From Candidatus Aminicenantes bacterium UBA1061 (lineage in GTDB: Bacteria; Acidobacteriota; Aminicenantia; Aminicenantales; Saccharicenantaceae), in the NCBI GenBank assembly GCA_002316315.1, contig DCDG01000019.1, positions 1 to 56,748 on the forward strand: a stretch of 56,748 nt of DNA, in the 5' to 3' direction. Made by a program: the position numbers and the translations under genes. This document shows positions 35,300-43,725 of this stretch, in pieces. Under the pieces are notes generated by a model. The model saw only the letters and a program-made list of their open reading frames with translations. It searched no databases and was not told where the DNA came from. Numbering within the stretch: position 1 is the first letter of the stretch; each line of letters starts with the position of its first letter.

Positions 35300-35964
35300 G
35301 GTTTCATTTCCTGGCCGATGATTTTGCCCTTCTGAAGAAAGAAGATTTTATGGCCAAAATAACGGATTAATTCCCGGTCGTGGCTGCCAATGATGACAGT
35401 CGCTCCCTGTTCATTGATTTCTTTAAAGATCGACATAATTTCAAAAGCCAGTTCCGGGTCGAGATTGCCGGTCGGTTCATCAGCCAGGAGAATCTTGGGG
35501 CGATTAACAATGGCCCGGGCAATGGCCACTCTCTGCTGCTCGCCATAAGAAAGTCTGGCAGGATATTCCCACATCTTGTGATGGAGGTTGACCTGCCGCA
35601 GAGAATTAAAAACCCGTCGCCTGATTTCTTTATCAGGAAGGCCGGTAATTTGAAGCGGTATGGCTACGTTGGCAAAAACAGATTGATGAAACATCAGCCT
35701 GAAATCCTGAAAAACAATGCCCATCAACCGACGCAGCTTGTTTATTTTATGATCCGGTATTTTAAGAACATTAACCCCATCAATGAGAATCTGGCCTTCT
35801 GTGGGCAGGATTTCCCTGAAAAGAATTCTTAGCAGGGTGGTCTTGCCCGAACCGCTTGGCCCGGTGATAAAACAAAAATCCCCCGTATCTATTTCAAGAG
35901 AAACATCAGAAATGGCCCAGTGAGGCTTCTGGTATTGTTTCCAGATATGATAAAGTTCAATCAT
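35296..35964 (-). CDS. ftsE: Cell division ATP-binding protein FtsE
   Basis: A 222-residue ABC ATPase. Walker A is G-P-S-G-S-G-K-T-T-L, the signature is L-S-Y-G-E-Q-Q-R, Walker B is I-L-L-A-D-E-P-T-G-N-L-D, and the switch His is in G-S-H-D. D-F-R-L-M near 95 fits FtsE. It partners FtsX and lies 16 bases after gatB on the same strand. No Shine-Dalgarno is seen before the ATG. Confidence 0.96.
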   Translation of the reverse strand: MIELYHIWKQYQKPHWAISDVSLEIDTGDFCFITGPSGSGKTTLLRILFREILPTEGQILIDGVNVLKIPDHKINKLRRLMGIVFQDFRLMFHQSVFANVAIPLQITGLPDKEIRRRVFNSLRQVNLHHKMWEYPARLSYGEQQRVAIARAIVNRPKILLADEPTGNLDPELAFEIMSIFKEINEQGATVIIGSHDRELIRYFGHKIFFLQKGKIIGQEMKP

Positions 35965-35980
35965 CTAAGCCGGTAAAATG

Positions 35981-37435
35981 TTATTTTTTTGTCAGCCGCT
36001 GGAGAGCTTCAGTCAGAAGAGAGCGAGTTTTTTCCGGGCTGGCTTTTCCCTGGCTGGCTTTCATTACCTGACCGAGCAAAAAGCCCAGCACCTGGGTTTT
36101 GCCATTGAGATATTGTTGTACAGGCTGGGGATTCTCTTCTAAGACCCGGTTGATAAGCATCAGCAGGGTATCATCTTCAGCAATAGGTTTCAGCCCTTTT
36201 TCTTCGATTATCTCTCGAGCCGGTTGGCCAGTTTCAAGCATGGCCGGGAAAACCTGTTCCTTGGCGATGGTCATGGTGATCTCTTGAGCTTCGACCAGTT
36301 TGATTAATTCGGCCAGGGCAGCAGGCTGAAGCGGAAAGTCGCTAATCTCCAGATTATTCTCTTTAAGATATTGAAGGACTTCTCTTTTTACCCAGTTAGC
36401 TGCCTGACGAGGCGTGCCGGAATCATGAGCCAGAGCTTCATAGTAGTCAGCCAGGGAGCGGCTGGACACCAGAATGCCGGCTTCATCGGGGGCCAGCTCG
36501 TATTCCTTGATAAATCTTGCTATCTTGTCGTGGGGGAGCTCAGGCAACTTAGCCTCAATCTCTTTTATCCAGTCGTCGGAGATAATGAGTGGCGGCAAAT
36601 CGGGTTCAGGAAAATAGTGGTAATCATGGGCTTCTTCTTTACTGCGTTGAGGAATAGTTCTGCCTGAAGCCGTATCCCAGCCCCTGGTTTCCTTAATTAT
36701 TTTTTCTCCCTTTTCGAGAAGTTCTATCTGGCGACTAGCTTCATAATCGAGGGCTCTGGCCAGAAAACGGAAAGAATTGATGTTCTTAACCTCAGTTTTT
36801 ACCCCGGGCTGGTTTGCACCTTCGAGCTTAACCGATAAATTGGCATCACAGCGAAGACTGCCTTCTTCCATGTTCCCATCGCAGATTTCCAGATACTGAA
36901 GAAGAGTCCTCAGGTTTTGAACAAATTCGACCGCCTCACTGGGCGTGCTCATCTCTGGTCTGGTGACGATTTCAATAAGCGGGATGCCGGAGCGGTTAAA
37001 GTCAAGATAGGTTTTCAGGGCAGAATCTGGAAAGCCATCATGTAGTGATTTACCAGCATCTTCTTCGAGGTGAAGTCTTTCCAGGTGAATAACTTTTGTT
37101 TTCCCATCGCTTTCAATTGGCAGTTCGCCACCATCGGCCACCGGCAGATTGTATTGAGTAATCTGGTAGCCTTTTGGTAAATCGGGGTAAAAATAATTTT
37201 TCCGGCTGAAAATTGATTTCAGATTGATTCTGGTCTTAAGAGCAAGTGCCAGCTTAATAGCCATTCTGACTGCTTCCCGGTTTATGACTGGCAGGCTGCC
37301 GGGCAAACCAAGGCAAACCGGGCAGGTCTGGCTGTTGGGCCGCAGTCCGAACCTGGTGCTGCAGCGACAGAAAAGTTTGGTTTTAGTCAGAAGCTGGGCG
37401 TGAATCTCGAGGCCGATAACTGTTTCGTATTTCAT
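35981..37435 (-). CDS. gatB: Asp/Glu-tRNA(Asn/Gln) amidotransferase subunit B
   Basis: A 484-residue enzyme. It starts M-K-Y-E-T-V-I-G-L-E-I-H-A-Q-L, the usual GatB N-terminus. A zinc site (C-R-C and C-P-V-C) lies in the first 45 residues. D-F-N-R-S-G-I-P-L-I-E-I-V and Y-F-P-E-P-D-L-P-P are conserved, and a YqeY-like helical tail ends the protein. GatCAB amidates Glu-tRNA(Gln) and Asp-tRNA(Asn). gatA and gatC are not in the window. The ATG at 37435 is preferred over an upstream TTG at 37450, because that TTG lies just 3 bases after the -10 of a good promoter, upstream of the predicted start site. Confidence 0.97.
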   Translation of the reverse strand: MKYETVIGLEIHAQLLTKTKLFCRCSTRFGLRPNSQTCPVCLGLPGSLPVINREAVRMAIKLALALKTRINLKSIFSRKNYFYPDLPKGYQITQYNLPVADGGELPIESDGKTKVIHLERLHLEEDAGKSLHDGFPDSALKTYLDFNRSGIPLIEIVTRPEMSTPSEAVEFVQNLRTLLQYLEICDGNMEEGSLRCDANLSVKLEGANQPGVKTEVKNINSFRFLARALDYEASRQIELLEKGEKIIKETRGWDTASGRTIPQRSKEEAHDYHYFPEPDLPPLIISDDWIKEIEAKLPELPHDKIARFIKEYELAPDEAGILVSSRSLADYYEALAHDSGTPRQAANWVKREVLQYLKENNLEISDFPLQPAALAELIKLVEAQEITMTIAKEQVFPAMLETGQPAREIIEEKGLKPIAEDDTLLMLINRVLEENPQPVQQYLNGKTQVLGFLLGQVMKASQGKASPEKTRSLLTEALQRLTKK

Positions 37436-37452
37436 GATTAATAAAGGCAATA

Positions 37453-37482
37453 ATTATAACATAAATTTTTTTTCAGGTTCAA
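37453..37482 (-). promoter_or_regulatory. Promoter of gatB-ftsEX (TTGAAC-N18-TATAAT)
   Basis: On the minus strand TTGAAC is at 37477-37482 and TATAAT at 37453-37458, preceded by TGt. The predicted start site is near 37446, leaving a leader of about 11 bases before the ATG at 37435, with no Shine-Dalgarno. Confidence 0.7.
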
Positions 37483-37557
37483 AAAATCAGTAAAATAAGT
37501 TAAATCAGCTGGAGATCAGGCCGAAGACTGATCGGACAGGTGGATGAGCAGGTGAGC

Positions 37558-37737
37558 TTATCTGGCAAATAAGTACATAAACCAGCCAAAGGCCAGAGAG
37601 GCCACAGTCATAATCAAAAAAAGGATAAGGCCATACTTTAACCTTGATTTAAAATCAGGTTTTCTGATGAGGGCCAGGACGATGGAGACGAGGAAAGCGT
37701 AAACGATCATGGTATAAAGATGACTTTCCAGTATCAT
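37558..37737 (-). CDS. Small two-helix membrane protein
   Basis: A 59-residue protein. The start is the ATG that overlaps the stop of the upstream gene (ATGA), preferred over a longer reading through that gene. Helices lie at about 9-22 and 33-56, with a basic loop (R-K-P-D-F-K-S-R-L-K) between them. No family was recognised. It is translationally coupled to the DUF6677-like gene and may form a small membrane unit with it. Confidence 0.65.
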   Translation of the reverse strand: MILESHLYTMIVYAFLVSIVLALIRKPDFKSRLKYGLILFLIMTVASLAFGWFMYLFAR

Positions 37738-38102
37738 GATTTTTTCCCCCGTCCAATATCCCAGGCATCGAGAGCGATTAAGAAGTTCAGCAGTCCGGCA
37801 CCAGCCAGGTAGGCGCTTCCAAATTCGAATGACATCTTTTCCATTTCTCCCAGGCCAACGGGCAGGAATCTCGAAATAAGATAAAGGCAACCATTGCCGA
37901 GATCAGAGAGAAAAGCCAGGAAGGTCAGGGGATTATTGGCCTGAGCAGGATAAATTCTTCCCCCCATGACCAGTCCCAGGAGACACATCAGACCGATGGC
38001 TCCGAGGAAAATTAAACCGCGCCAGTATTTTTTTAAATAGAGATGTCCGCAGCCAGGGATAAACCAACCCAGTATGCCTGCGATCAGGGCCTTCGTTTTC
38101 AT
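37734..38102 (-). CDS. Small membrane protein (DUF6677-like)
   Basis: A 122-residue protein with a first helix at about 5-15 (I-L-G-W-F-I-P-G-C-G-H-L-Y-L-K-K-Y-W-R-G), a second at about 26-42, and hydrophobic segments at 58-80 and 95-112. The G-W-x-x-P-G-x-G-H-x-Y motif resembles the start of DUF6677 and TM2-like proteins. The ATG at 38102 is chosen over that at 38108 because the predicted transcript start falls at about 38104. It is divergent from mutM. Its function is unknown. Confidence 0.75.
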   Translation of the reverse strand: MKTKALIAGILGWFIPGCGHLYLKKYWRGLIFLGAIGLMCLLGLVMGGRIYPAQANNPLTFLAFLSDLGNGCLYLISRFLPVGLGEMEKMSFEFGSAYLAGAGLLNFLIALDAWDIGRGKKS

Positions 38103-38110
38103 AGGCATTT

Positions 38111-38139
38111 ATGTTAGTCAAAATTAATCCTTAAATCAA
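38111..38139 (-). promoter_or_regulatory. Promoter of the DUF6677-like gene (TTGATT-N17-TAACAT)
   Basis: On the minus strand TTGATT is at 38134-38139 and TAACAT at 38111-38116, 17 bases apart. The -10 ends 8 bases before the ATG at 38102, which implies a leaderless transcript. Confidence 0.55.
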
Positions 38140-38194
38140 GACCGGAAATCATTTTTAAAATTTTAGTCATCTGGCTATCTCTATTGAGAGAGTG

Positions 38195-38206
38195 TAAAAT
38201 TTTACT
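38195..38206 (+). promoter_or_regulatory. Candidate -10 of mutM inside a palindrome
   Basis: TAAAAT at 38195-38200 ends 6 bases before the mutM ATG and overlaps the perfect palindrome GTAAAATTTTAC (38194-38205). No clear -35 is seen. If used, transcription would begin at or next to the ATG. Confidence 0.35.
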
Positions 38207-39034
38207 ATGCCTGAGTTGCCTGAAGTTGAAACTATCGTCAGGGGTTTGCAGGCAAATATCCTTGGCCAGCGGGTCAAGAAGTTTGTTTTTTTGTCCCCTC
38301 ATCTTGAGAAAAAGCAATTACCTGACTCTTTCCGGCCCGCAGCTTATGAAAGGCGAAGGATTATAGCTATCAGGCGGCGAGGGAAAATGATCATCATAAA
38401 ATTCGATGGGCAACTTGGCTTGTTAGTCCACCTGAAGATGACCGGGCAGCTCTTCCTGGCTGACCTAGGCCAGAGAATTGATAAGCACACACATGCCTAC
38501 CTGACATTTTACCGGCTGAAAAAAGAATTACGCTTCCGGGATATCAGGAAATTCGGTTTTCTGAATTGCCTGGCTCTAACTCAAATTGAAGAAAAAATGA
38601 ACAAAGATTTAGGGCCAGAGCCATTTGAAATTGATCTGGCCAGTTTTAAGCTCCTGCTGAAAACTCACGGTCAGAAAAGGTTAAAAAACTGGCTCCTTGA
38701 CCAGAAAATCATAGCTGGAATCGGTAACATCTATTCTGATGAAATACTATTTAGGGCCAGACTTAATCCCTTTCGGCTGGCTGGCAGCTTAACTGAGCAG
38801 GAGGCGGCCAGACTGCGCCGGTCGGTTAGAAGAGTTTTGAGTGAAGCTATTTCTCTCAAAGGATCATCCATCAGTGATTATGTAGATGCTTCAGGTGAAA
38901 AAGGTGGATTCCAGAAAAAGCACAGGGTTTATGATAAAGAAGGACAGTTCTGTCCCAGCTGCTGCCGAGAAAAAATAATCAGAAAGAAAATCAACGGCCG
39001 GAGCACCTATTTCTGTCCAGGTTGCCAGCCTTAA
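38207..39034 (+). CDS. mutM: Formamidopyrimidine-DNA glycosylase
   Basis: A 275-residue enzyme. The N-terminus P2-E3-L-P-E-V-E-T carries the catalytic Pro and Glu after Met removal. K-M-T-G-Q-L is the beta-hairpin region, and N-I-Y-S-D-E is the helix-two-turn-helix part. The C-terminal zinc finger has C-P-S-C and C-P-G-C. It removes 8-oxoguanine and other oxidised purines, in keeping with the oxidative-stress genes elsewhere in the window. No Shine-Dalgarno precedes the ATG. Confidence 0.97.
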   Translation: MPELPEVETIVRGLQANILGQRVKKFVFLSPHLEKKQLPDSFRPAAYERRRIIAIRRRGKMIIIKFDGQLGLLVHLKMTGQLFLADLGQRIDKHTHAYLTFYRLKKELRFRDIRKFGFLNCLALTQIEEKMNKDLGPEPFEIDLASFKLLLKTHGQKRLKNWLLDQKIIAGIGNIYSDEILFRARLNPFRLAGSLTEQEAARLRRSVRRVLSEAISLKGSSISDYVDASGEKGGFQKKHRVYDKEGQFCPSCCREKIIRKKINGRSTYFCPGCQP

Positions 39035-39099
39035 AGCGGCTCATGGAGTCTGACGGTCGGATTCCTTAGCGGGCCATAAGCTATATACGACGGCTGGAA

Positions 39100-39128
39100 T
39101 TGAAAAAAAAACAAGCTTAAGTTATATT
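39100..39128 (+). promoter_or_regulatory. Promoter of tRNA-Arg (TTGAAA-N17-TATATT)
   Basis: TTGAAA at 39100-39105 and TATATT at 39123-39128 are 17 bases apart. The tRNA begins 18 bases after the -10. Confidence 0.7.
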
Positions 39129-39145
39129 TAGCTGGCAAGATGGTT

Positions 39146-39223
39146 GCCCCTGTAGCTCAGTATGGATAGAGCAAGGGATTCCTAATCCCTGTGCCGCCAG
39201 TTCGAGTCTGGCCAGGGGCACCA
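39146..39223 (+). tRNA. tRNA-Arg (anticodon CCT)
   Basis: A 78-base cloverleaf. The acceptor GCCCCTG pairs with CAGGGGC. The anticodon stem AGGGA/TCCCT encloses loop TTCCTAA, giving anticodon CCT. The T-loop is TTCGAGT and the 3' CCA is encoded. It has its own promoter. Confidence 0.96.
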
Positions 39224-39349
39224 GACTCATAAGATTTGGTATTTAAAGGGGGAAAGAATTCATCTTGAAAATCATCTTGAAGGGTGATAAATAGAGGGGG
39301 AAATTGTATTATTTATCATAATTGAAAAACCTTATGAAAGGAAAGGGCA

Positions 39350-40657
39350 ATGAATGGTATCATCTTACTGGATTTTGAGGAGAAGGATAAAGCTTTTTTT
39401 GAGCAGGAAAAAATTGAGTCCTATTTGTTCCGGACTTCTGATTTCCAATATCTGCCGGTTGTTTTGCCCGAGGTCAAAAACATTTTTTTCCAGATGAATA
39501 CGCCAGTTGAGAAAGAGGCTGTCCCAGCCGATCTATCAGAAACAATAAGAGATCAGGTCAAAAATGGGTCCAGACTGGTTGGCTTTATTGGTCAGGGATA
39601 TCTTTATCAGTTGACGGGGGTAATAGGAGCTTTTCCTGATATTCATCTGCAAGAATCAGCACCTGGCGATTCTCTCATTGTCAATCCTGAGCTGCCCTTT
39701 AACCTTTTGTTTGATAGATTTTTTGACAAAATTAGCTTTATGTATAAGCTGCTGCCTGATCCTTTAGCTGCAGATATCTGGGAATTTCCATCTACTCTCG
39801 ATGAAACCTGGAAAATTGTGGCCAAAAGTGCGGATGGCTATCCAGTTTCTGTGTTGATTAAAAAGGGAAAGGGCTTTATCTGGCTTCTCCCCTGGTTCGG
39901 GCAGAATAATATTCAGGTGGCTGATTTTATTCTTAGAGATGTTTTCCCCCTGTTGGAGCTCCAGGAAAAAGAGACCGAACAGATTGATTGGGCTGATCGT
40001 GAGGAATATGTCTTCCCTGAGATTAAGCAGCTCTACCAGCAAAAACAAGAAGAGAAAAAGAAATTTGAAGAAAAAATAAGACAACTGGATGAGCAGATCA
40101 AAACTCTAAAGGCAACTGAACAGGAAGCTTTTATCAGGCTGCTTAAAGCCGAAGGCAAAGAGCTTAAAACAGCTGCATTGAATGCTTTTAAATATCTTGG
40201 TTGGACGAAAGCTGTTGATGTTGATGAATACTGGAAAAATGTCATCAGAGACAAAGAAGAGGACATCTGGCTGATTGATAACCCAGATCAGTCGATTGAA
40301 GTCAGCCTGCAGAAAGATTTTTTAATCCTGGTGGTGGTAAGAAGCTCTAAGAACTGGGCCTCAGATGATGATTGTATTATGCTTCAGAGATTTAAAGGGA
40401 GAAGAATGCAGGAATTCGAGAATACCAGGATGAAGGGTTTGCTTCTCGGCAATTACTTTAATCAACAGGAAGCCAGACTGAGAAATAATCCTTTCTCACA
40501 GTTTCAAATAGAAGAAGCAGAAAAGGATGGTAACGCCTTACTGACTACTTATGAGCTGTTCAAGGCCATCAAGGCGGAAAAAGAAGGATTAATTACTAAG
40601 GAAGAGATCAGGCGACAGATCAGAGAAAGATCTGGCTTGATTCAATTTAACTTTTAA
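39350..40657 (+). CDS. Hypothetical protein: N-terminal domain, coiled coil, degenerate nuclease-like C-terminus
   Basis: A 435-residue cytoplasmic protein with no signal peptide. Residues 1-205 are mixed alpha/beta, with G-S-R-L-V-G-F-I-G-Q-G near 73-83. A coiled coil rich in K, E and Q spans about 222-265. The C-terminal domain (about 275-425) has A-L-N-A-F-K-Y-L-G-W, then a strand pair, S-D-D-D-C-I-M-L-Q-R-F, K-G-L-L-L-G-N-Y-F and L-L-T-T-Y-E-L-F. This layout recalls PD-(D/E)XK nuclease-like domains, but the E-V-K-G core strand reads L-V-V-V-R-S-S-K, so catalysis is doubtful. A GGAAAGGG site precedes the ATG. Its function is unknown. Confidence 0.7.
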   Translation: MNGIILLDFEEKDKAFFEQEKIESYLFRTSDFQYLPVVLPEVKNIFFQMNTPVEKEAVPADLSETIRDQVKNGSRLVGFIGQGYLYQLTGVIGAFPDIHLQESAPGDSLIVNPELPFNLLFDRFFDKISFMYKLLPDPLAADIWEFPSTLDETWKIVAKSADGYPVSVLIKKGKGFIWLLPWFGQNNIQVADFILRDVFPLLELQEKETEQIDWADREEYVFPEIKQLYQQKQEEKKKFEEKIRQLDEQIKTLKATEQEAFIRLLKAEGKELKTAALNAFKYLGWTKAVDVDEYWKNVIRDKEEDIWLIDNPDQSIEVSLQKDFLILVVVRSSKNWASDDDCIMLQRFKGRRMQEFENTRMKGLLLGNYFNQQEARLRNNPFSQFQIEEAEKDGNALLTTYELFKAIKAEKEGLITKEEIRRQIRERSGLIQFNF

Positions 40658-40756
40658 TCTCTTTATATATCTTTTTCGTTTCTGACTTATAATCCCCGGT
40701 TATCGGCTTGGAATTTTCTCCAGATTATGCAAAAATGATGTCTTTGAGGAGAAAAC

Positions 40757-41413
40757 ATGAAAAGGACCGAAAGAAAACAATTAAAAGAAAACGGGCTGGC
40801 CAGTGGGCTGAGACGGTTTGTTCTGTGGATCAGACAACATGGAAAAGAGCTTAAAGTGGCCGGGTTGACGCTGGTTATTGTGGCTGCTCTCATTGTTGGT
40901 TTAACGTTTTATGGTAAATATAAAAAGAGCCAGGAAGCCAACTATTTAAGCCAGGTACTGGCTCTGAGAGCTGAGCTCGGTCAAAAGCCGGAAAATCTTA
41001 CCCAGCTGGAAAAAATGGCTGACTCAAGCCGTTATGGACGGATAGCCAGTTTAAGCCTGGCTGCTTATTATTTCGAGAAAAATGAATTTAGCCAGGCAGA
41101 AAAGATTCTGGAAAGAGTAAAAAACAAGGGAAAGGATCTTATTCATTATCAAATACTTGACCTTTATGGCCAGGTTCTGGCTAAACAGAATAAATTTGAT
41201 GAGGCTATTGCTGTCTATCGCCAGATAGAAAAAGACAAGCCCAAAGCTTATCCCTTAGATATTATCCTGTATCATCTGGCTGATGTTTATGAGAAAAAAG
41301 GCGACCTGGAGCAGGCTCTGAATGTTTATCGGCAGCTTCAGGCTGGTTACCAGAACACTTATTATGGTTATCAGGCCGCGCTGAAGGTTATGAAGCTTCA
41401 ATCCAGCAGTTAA
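40757..41413 (+). CDS. Membrane-anchored TPR protein (YfgM/TPR_21-like)
   Basis: A 218-residue protein with a basic N-terminus, one helix at about 33-53, then four or five TPR-like repeats from about 70 to 210 (A-Y-Y-F-E-K-N-E-F-S-Q-A and D-V-Y-E-K-K-G-D-L-E-Q-A). YfgM-type proteins hang in the periplasm from one helix and assist envelope protein handling; this is a likely relative. GGAG precedes the ATG. It lies between the coiled-coil protein and a ferredoxin. Confidence 0.75.
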   Translation: MKRTERKQLKENGLASGLRRFVLWIRQHGKELKVAGLTLVIVAALIVGLTFYGKYKKSQEANYLSQVLALRAELGQKPENLTQLEKMADSSRYGRIASLSLAAYYFEKNEFSQAEKILERVKNKGKDLIHYQILDLYGQVLAKQNKFDEAIAVYRQIEKDKPKAYPLDIILYHLADVYEKKGDLEQALNVYRQLQAGYQNTYYGYQAALKVMKLQSSS

Positions 41414-41492
41414 AAAGCTAAGATTGCCTTGTATATTTTTGCGTGAAAGTTATAATATATTTTAATCATTCACTAAACAACAGGAGGAAAAG

Positions 41493-41744
41493 ATGGCTTA
41501 TAAAATCACAGAAGAATGTATCAATTGTGGTGCCTGCGAACCAGAATGCCCGAATCAAGCAATATCCGCCGGAGATGAAAGGTATGAAATTAATTCTGAC
41601 AAGTGTACCGAATGTGTTGGTTACTTTGATGAACCCCAGTGTGCTTCTGTCTGCCCGGTAAATGCTTGCGTCCCTGATCCTGATCGTAGAGAAACCAGGG
41701 AAGAGCTGGAGGCTAAATCTAACAGGCTTAAAGGTAATTCATAA
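41493..41744 (+). CDS. 2[4Fe-4S] ferredoxin (YfhL-like)
   Basis: An 83-residue protein. The first cluster motif is C-I-N-C-G-A-C-E-P-E-C-P. The second is C-T-E-C-V-G-Y-F-D-E-P-Q-C-A-S-V-C-P, with the longer spacing typical of YfhL/Alvin-type ferredoxins. A helical acidic tail follows. It may serve as an electron carrier for the PFOR encoded at 51-54 kb. AGGAGG precedes the ATG, and a good terminator follows. Confidence 0.94.
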   Translation: MAYKITEECINCGACEPECPNQAISAGDERYEINSDKCTECVGYFDEPQCASVCPVNACVPDPDRRETREELEAKSNRLKGNS

Positions 41745-41753
41745 GATCAGACT

Positions 41754-41791
41754 AAAGGGCAAGAGCGCTTCTGGTTTTCTTGCCCTTTTTT
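41754..41791 (+). terminator. Intrinsic terminator after ferredoxin
   Basis: AAAGGGCAAGA (41754-41764) and TCTTGCCCTTT (41778-41788) form an 11-bp stem with a 13-base loop, ending in a run of T. Confidence 0.9.
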
Positions 41792-41813
41792 GTCATACAG
41801 GTTAGACTTTCAA

Positions 41814-42722
41814 ATGGCCCAGAGCAAAAGGTGGGTGAATTATCTACTTTTCTTTTTGACGATTATTTCTACCTATTTTGTTGGCTTTCTCTGGGCAATA
41901 AATTATGTTTATGCCGGCCAGGAATTGGAAGAAGTACACGGGCTGCTCAATATTAAGATTGTTTTCAATCCAGTTTTAAACCGTTTGAGCCTGATTTATT
42001 CTCTTTCTCTTTTAGGCATCCTGCTTGGACATGAGCTCGGTCATTATCTAACTTGCAAAAAATATCGGATTGAGGCTACTCTGCCTTACTTTATACCGGC
42101 TCCGACGCTGATTGGAACCTTAGGAGCTTTTATCCGCATCAATTCACCACTGACCAGACGGGACGAGTTATTTGATATTGGTGCTAACGGACCGCTGGCT
42201 GGATTTATTTTATCAGTCCCGGCCCTTTATTTCGGTTTGAGCTGGTCAAGATTAGTTCCGGCTCTAAGCGGAGAAGGTTCGATAGAGTTTGGAGAGCCCT
42301 GGCTCCTGAAGGCTATGACCAGAATGATCTTCGGACCGGTACCGGCTGATCAGTCTTTAATTTTGCATCCCATGGCCATGGCTGCCTGGGTCGGACTGCT
42401 GGTTACCTCATTTAATCTCTTCCCCATTGGCCAGCTTGATGGTGGTCATATATTTTATTCGCTCTTCGGAGATAAGGCCAAAAAGATATCTTATATCATT
42501 GTTGGCTCGCTAATTGTTATGGGAGTCTTTTTCTGGGCAGGTTGGCTTATCTGGGCTATCTTAATTCTTCTCCTTGGTCTGAGACACCCGGCTGTGGCCT
42601 GGGTACCGGCCAGACTGTCTCGAAAGAGACAGCTTATAGCATTTTTTGTTTTGATCATTTTTCTTATATCTTTCATTCCAGCCCCGGTCACCGATAGTGG
42701 CCTTCTGGATCTCATCAGATAA
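41814..42722 (+). CDS. M50-family site-2 protease-like membrane protease
   Basis: A 302-residue integral membrane protein. The ATG at 41814 is chosen; the upstream in-frame TTG at 41790 sits in the T-tract of the terminator. The zinc motif H73-E-L-G-H77 lies in a helix, and the third ligand D209 is in G-Q-L-D-G-G-H. I-G-A-N-G-P-L-A-G-F lies between. Such proteases cleave within membranes; bacterial members process anti-sigma factors or remnant signal peptides. About seven helices are visible. It has no PDZ domain. An AGGTT lies 11 bases before the start. Confidence 0.93.
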   Translation: MAQSKRWVNYLLFFLTIISTYFVGFLWAINYVYAGQELEEVHGLLNIKIVFNPVLNRLSLIYSLSLLGILLGHELGHYLTCKKYRIEATLPYFIPAPTLIGTLGAFIRINSPLTRRDELFDIGANGPLAGFILSVPALYFGLSWSRLVPALSGEGSIEFGEPWLLKAMTRMIFGPVPADQSLILHPMAMAAWVGLLVTSFNLFPIGQLDGGHIFYSLFGDKAKKISYIIVGSLIVMGVFFWAGWLIWAILILLLGLRHPAVAWVPARLSRKRQLIAFFVLIIFLISFIPAPVTDSGLLDLIR

Positions 42723-42854
42723 ATTTTTGAAATCCACAATTTTTGTGGAAAAGCCTGTGAAAAATCGGTTAAAAGGATGGCTAATTACTTTTAGATTCAG
42801 ATAGATATAACAACCTGCACAAGAAATAGTCATGAATTATGGCCAATCTCCCGC

Positions 42855-42882
42855 TTGCCAAACCGGGGTTAGAAGGTATAAA
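42855..42882 (+). promoter_or_regulatory. Promoter of the zinc-ribbon protein gene (TTGCCA-N16-TATAAA)
   Basis: TTGCCA at 42855-42860 and TATAAA at 42877-42882. The predicted start site is near 42889, about 15 bases before the ATG, with no Shine-Dalgarno. Confidence 0.5.
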
Positions 42883-42903
42883 TTTGAATGTGACTAAACT
42901 GAC

Positions 42904-43704
42904 ATGATAGATAAAAGATTTCAGATAGTAGAAAGCAATTTTGAACGTCTCCACCAGAAATTTATCAGGGGCGAATTGAACCGGGAGCAATTTGCTGAAT
43001 CCCTGAAAAAGTTGAGATTGTTTGATGAGCAAGGACGATGCTGGATGCTGGGTGCCCAGAGCGGTCAATGGTATTTTTATGATGGAAAAAATTGGGTAAA
43101 AGCTGAACCACCAGATAACAGCCTGAAATCCTGGGCTTGCCCGGTGTGCGGCTCTGAGAATGACCTCCAGGCGAAAATCTGTTCGAGGTGTCAAACTCCT
43201 CTCCAAAGAGAAGCAGGCAGACCGACCTGTCCTCACTGTGGTGGCCTGCTGGATGAAGGCCAATCTGTCTGCTCATTCTGCGGGGTGGTCATCAGGACGG
43301 AGGGAAAACAAGATCAGGCTGATGATAAAAGCCACCCGGCGACAGGCGAGAAAACAGGCGAAGAGGCTGACCTCTGGTATCTGAGTGCGGCTGATCCCCT
43401 CAGCTTTTTGTTGTTTTTTGGCGGCCTGGGTATTCTCTTTGGGATTTTATTGGGTTTAATAGCCGGCGCGACTGAATTTTTGCCCGGGGTGGGAGCACTG
43501 TTGCCAGCTTTTCTCCAGGAAATGCAAGGCAAGCTGGTTGGTGGTCTGTTCTACAGTTTTCTTGGCGGTCTACTGGGCTTTCTGGTCATGGCGGCTGGCG
43601 GATTTCTTCTGGCTTTTCTGATTAATGCTTCGATTTATTTTTTTGGCGGACCTGGCTTCAGGCTGAAAAAGGCCCGCGGCCGTTCAAAAAACCAGCCGTT
43701 ATAA
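42904..43704 (+). CDS. Zinc-ribbon membrane protein
   Basis: A 266-residue protein. The N-terminal 60 residues include a short-helix region (I-R-G-E-L-N-R-E-Q-F) and G-Q-W-Y-F-Y-D-G-K-N-W-V, a small W-rich motif. Two double-Cys zinc ribbons follow: C-P-V-C/C-S-R-C (about 79-98) and C-P-H-C/C-S-F-C (about 110-127). After an acidic linker come two membrane helices at about 170-190 and 215-245. Its function is unknown; the form suggests a membrane sensor or scaffold. It is convergent with hypF. Confidence 0.75.
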   Translation: MIDKRFQIVESNFERLHQKFIRGELNREQFAESLKKLRLFDEQGRCWMLGAQSGQWYFYDGKNWVKAEPPDNSLKSWACPVCGSENDLQAKICSRCQTPLQREAGRPTCPHCGGLLDEGQSVCSFCGVVIRTEGKQDQADDKSHPATGEKTGEEADLWYLSAADPLSFLLFFGGLGILFGILLGLIAGATEFLPGVGALLPAFLQEMQGKLVGGLFYSFLGGLLGFLVMAAGGFLLAFLINASIYFFGGPGFRLKKARGRSKNQPL

Positions 43705-43725
43705 GCGAATCTGTTCGAAAATCCC

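Noticed and set aside
37738..37890. N-terminal extension of the 59-residue membrane protein
   Set aside because: It lies inside the upstream gene in another frame; the ATGA overlap start at 37737 is the natural one.
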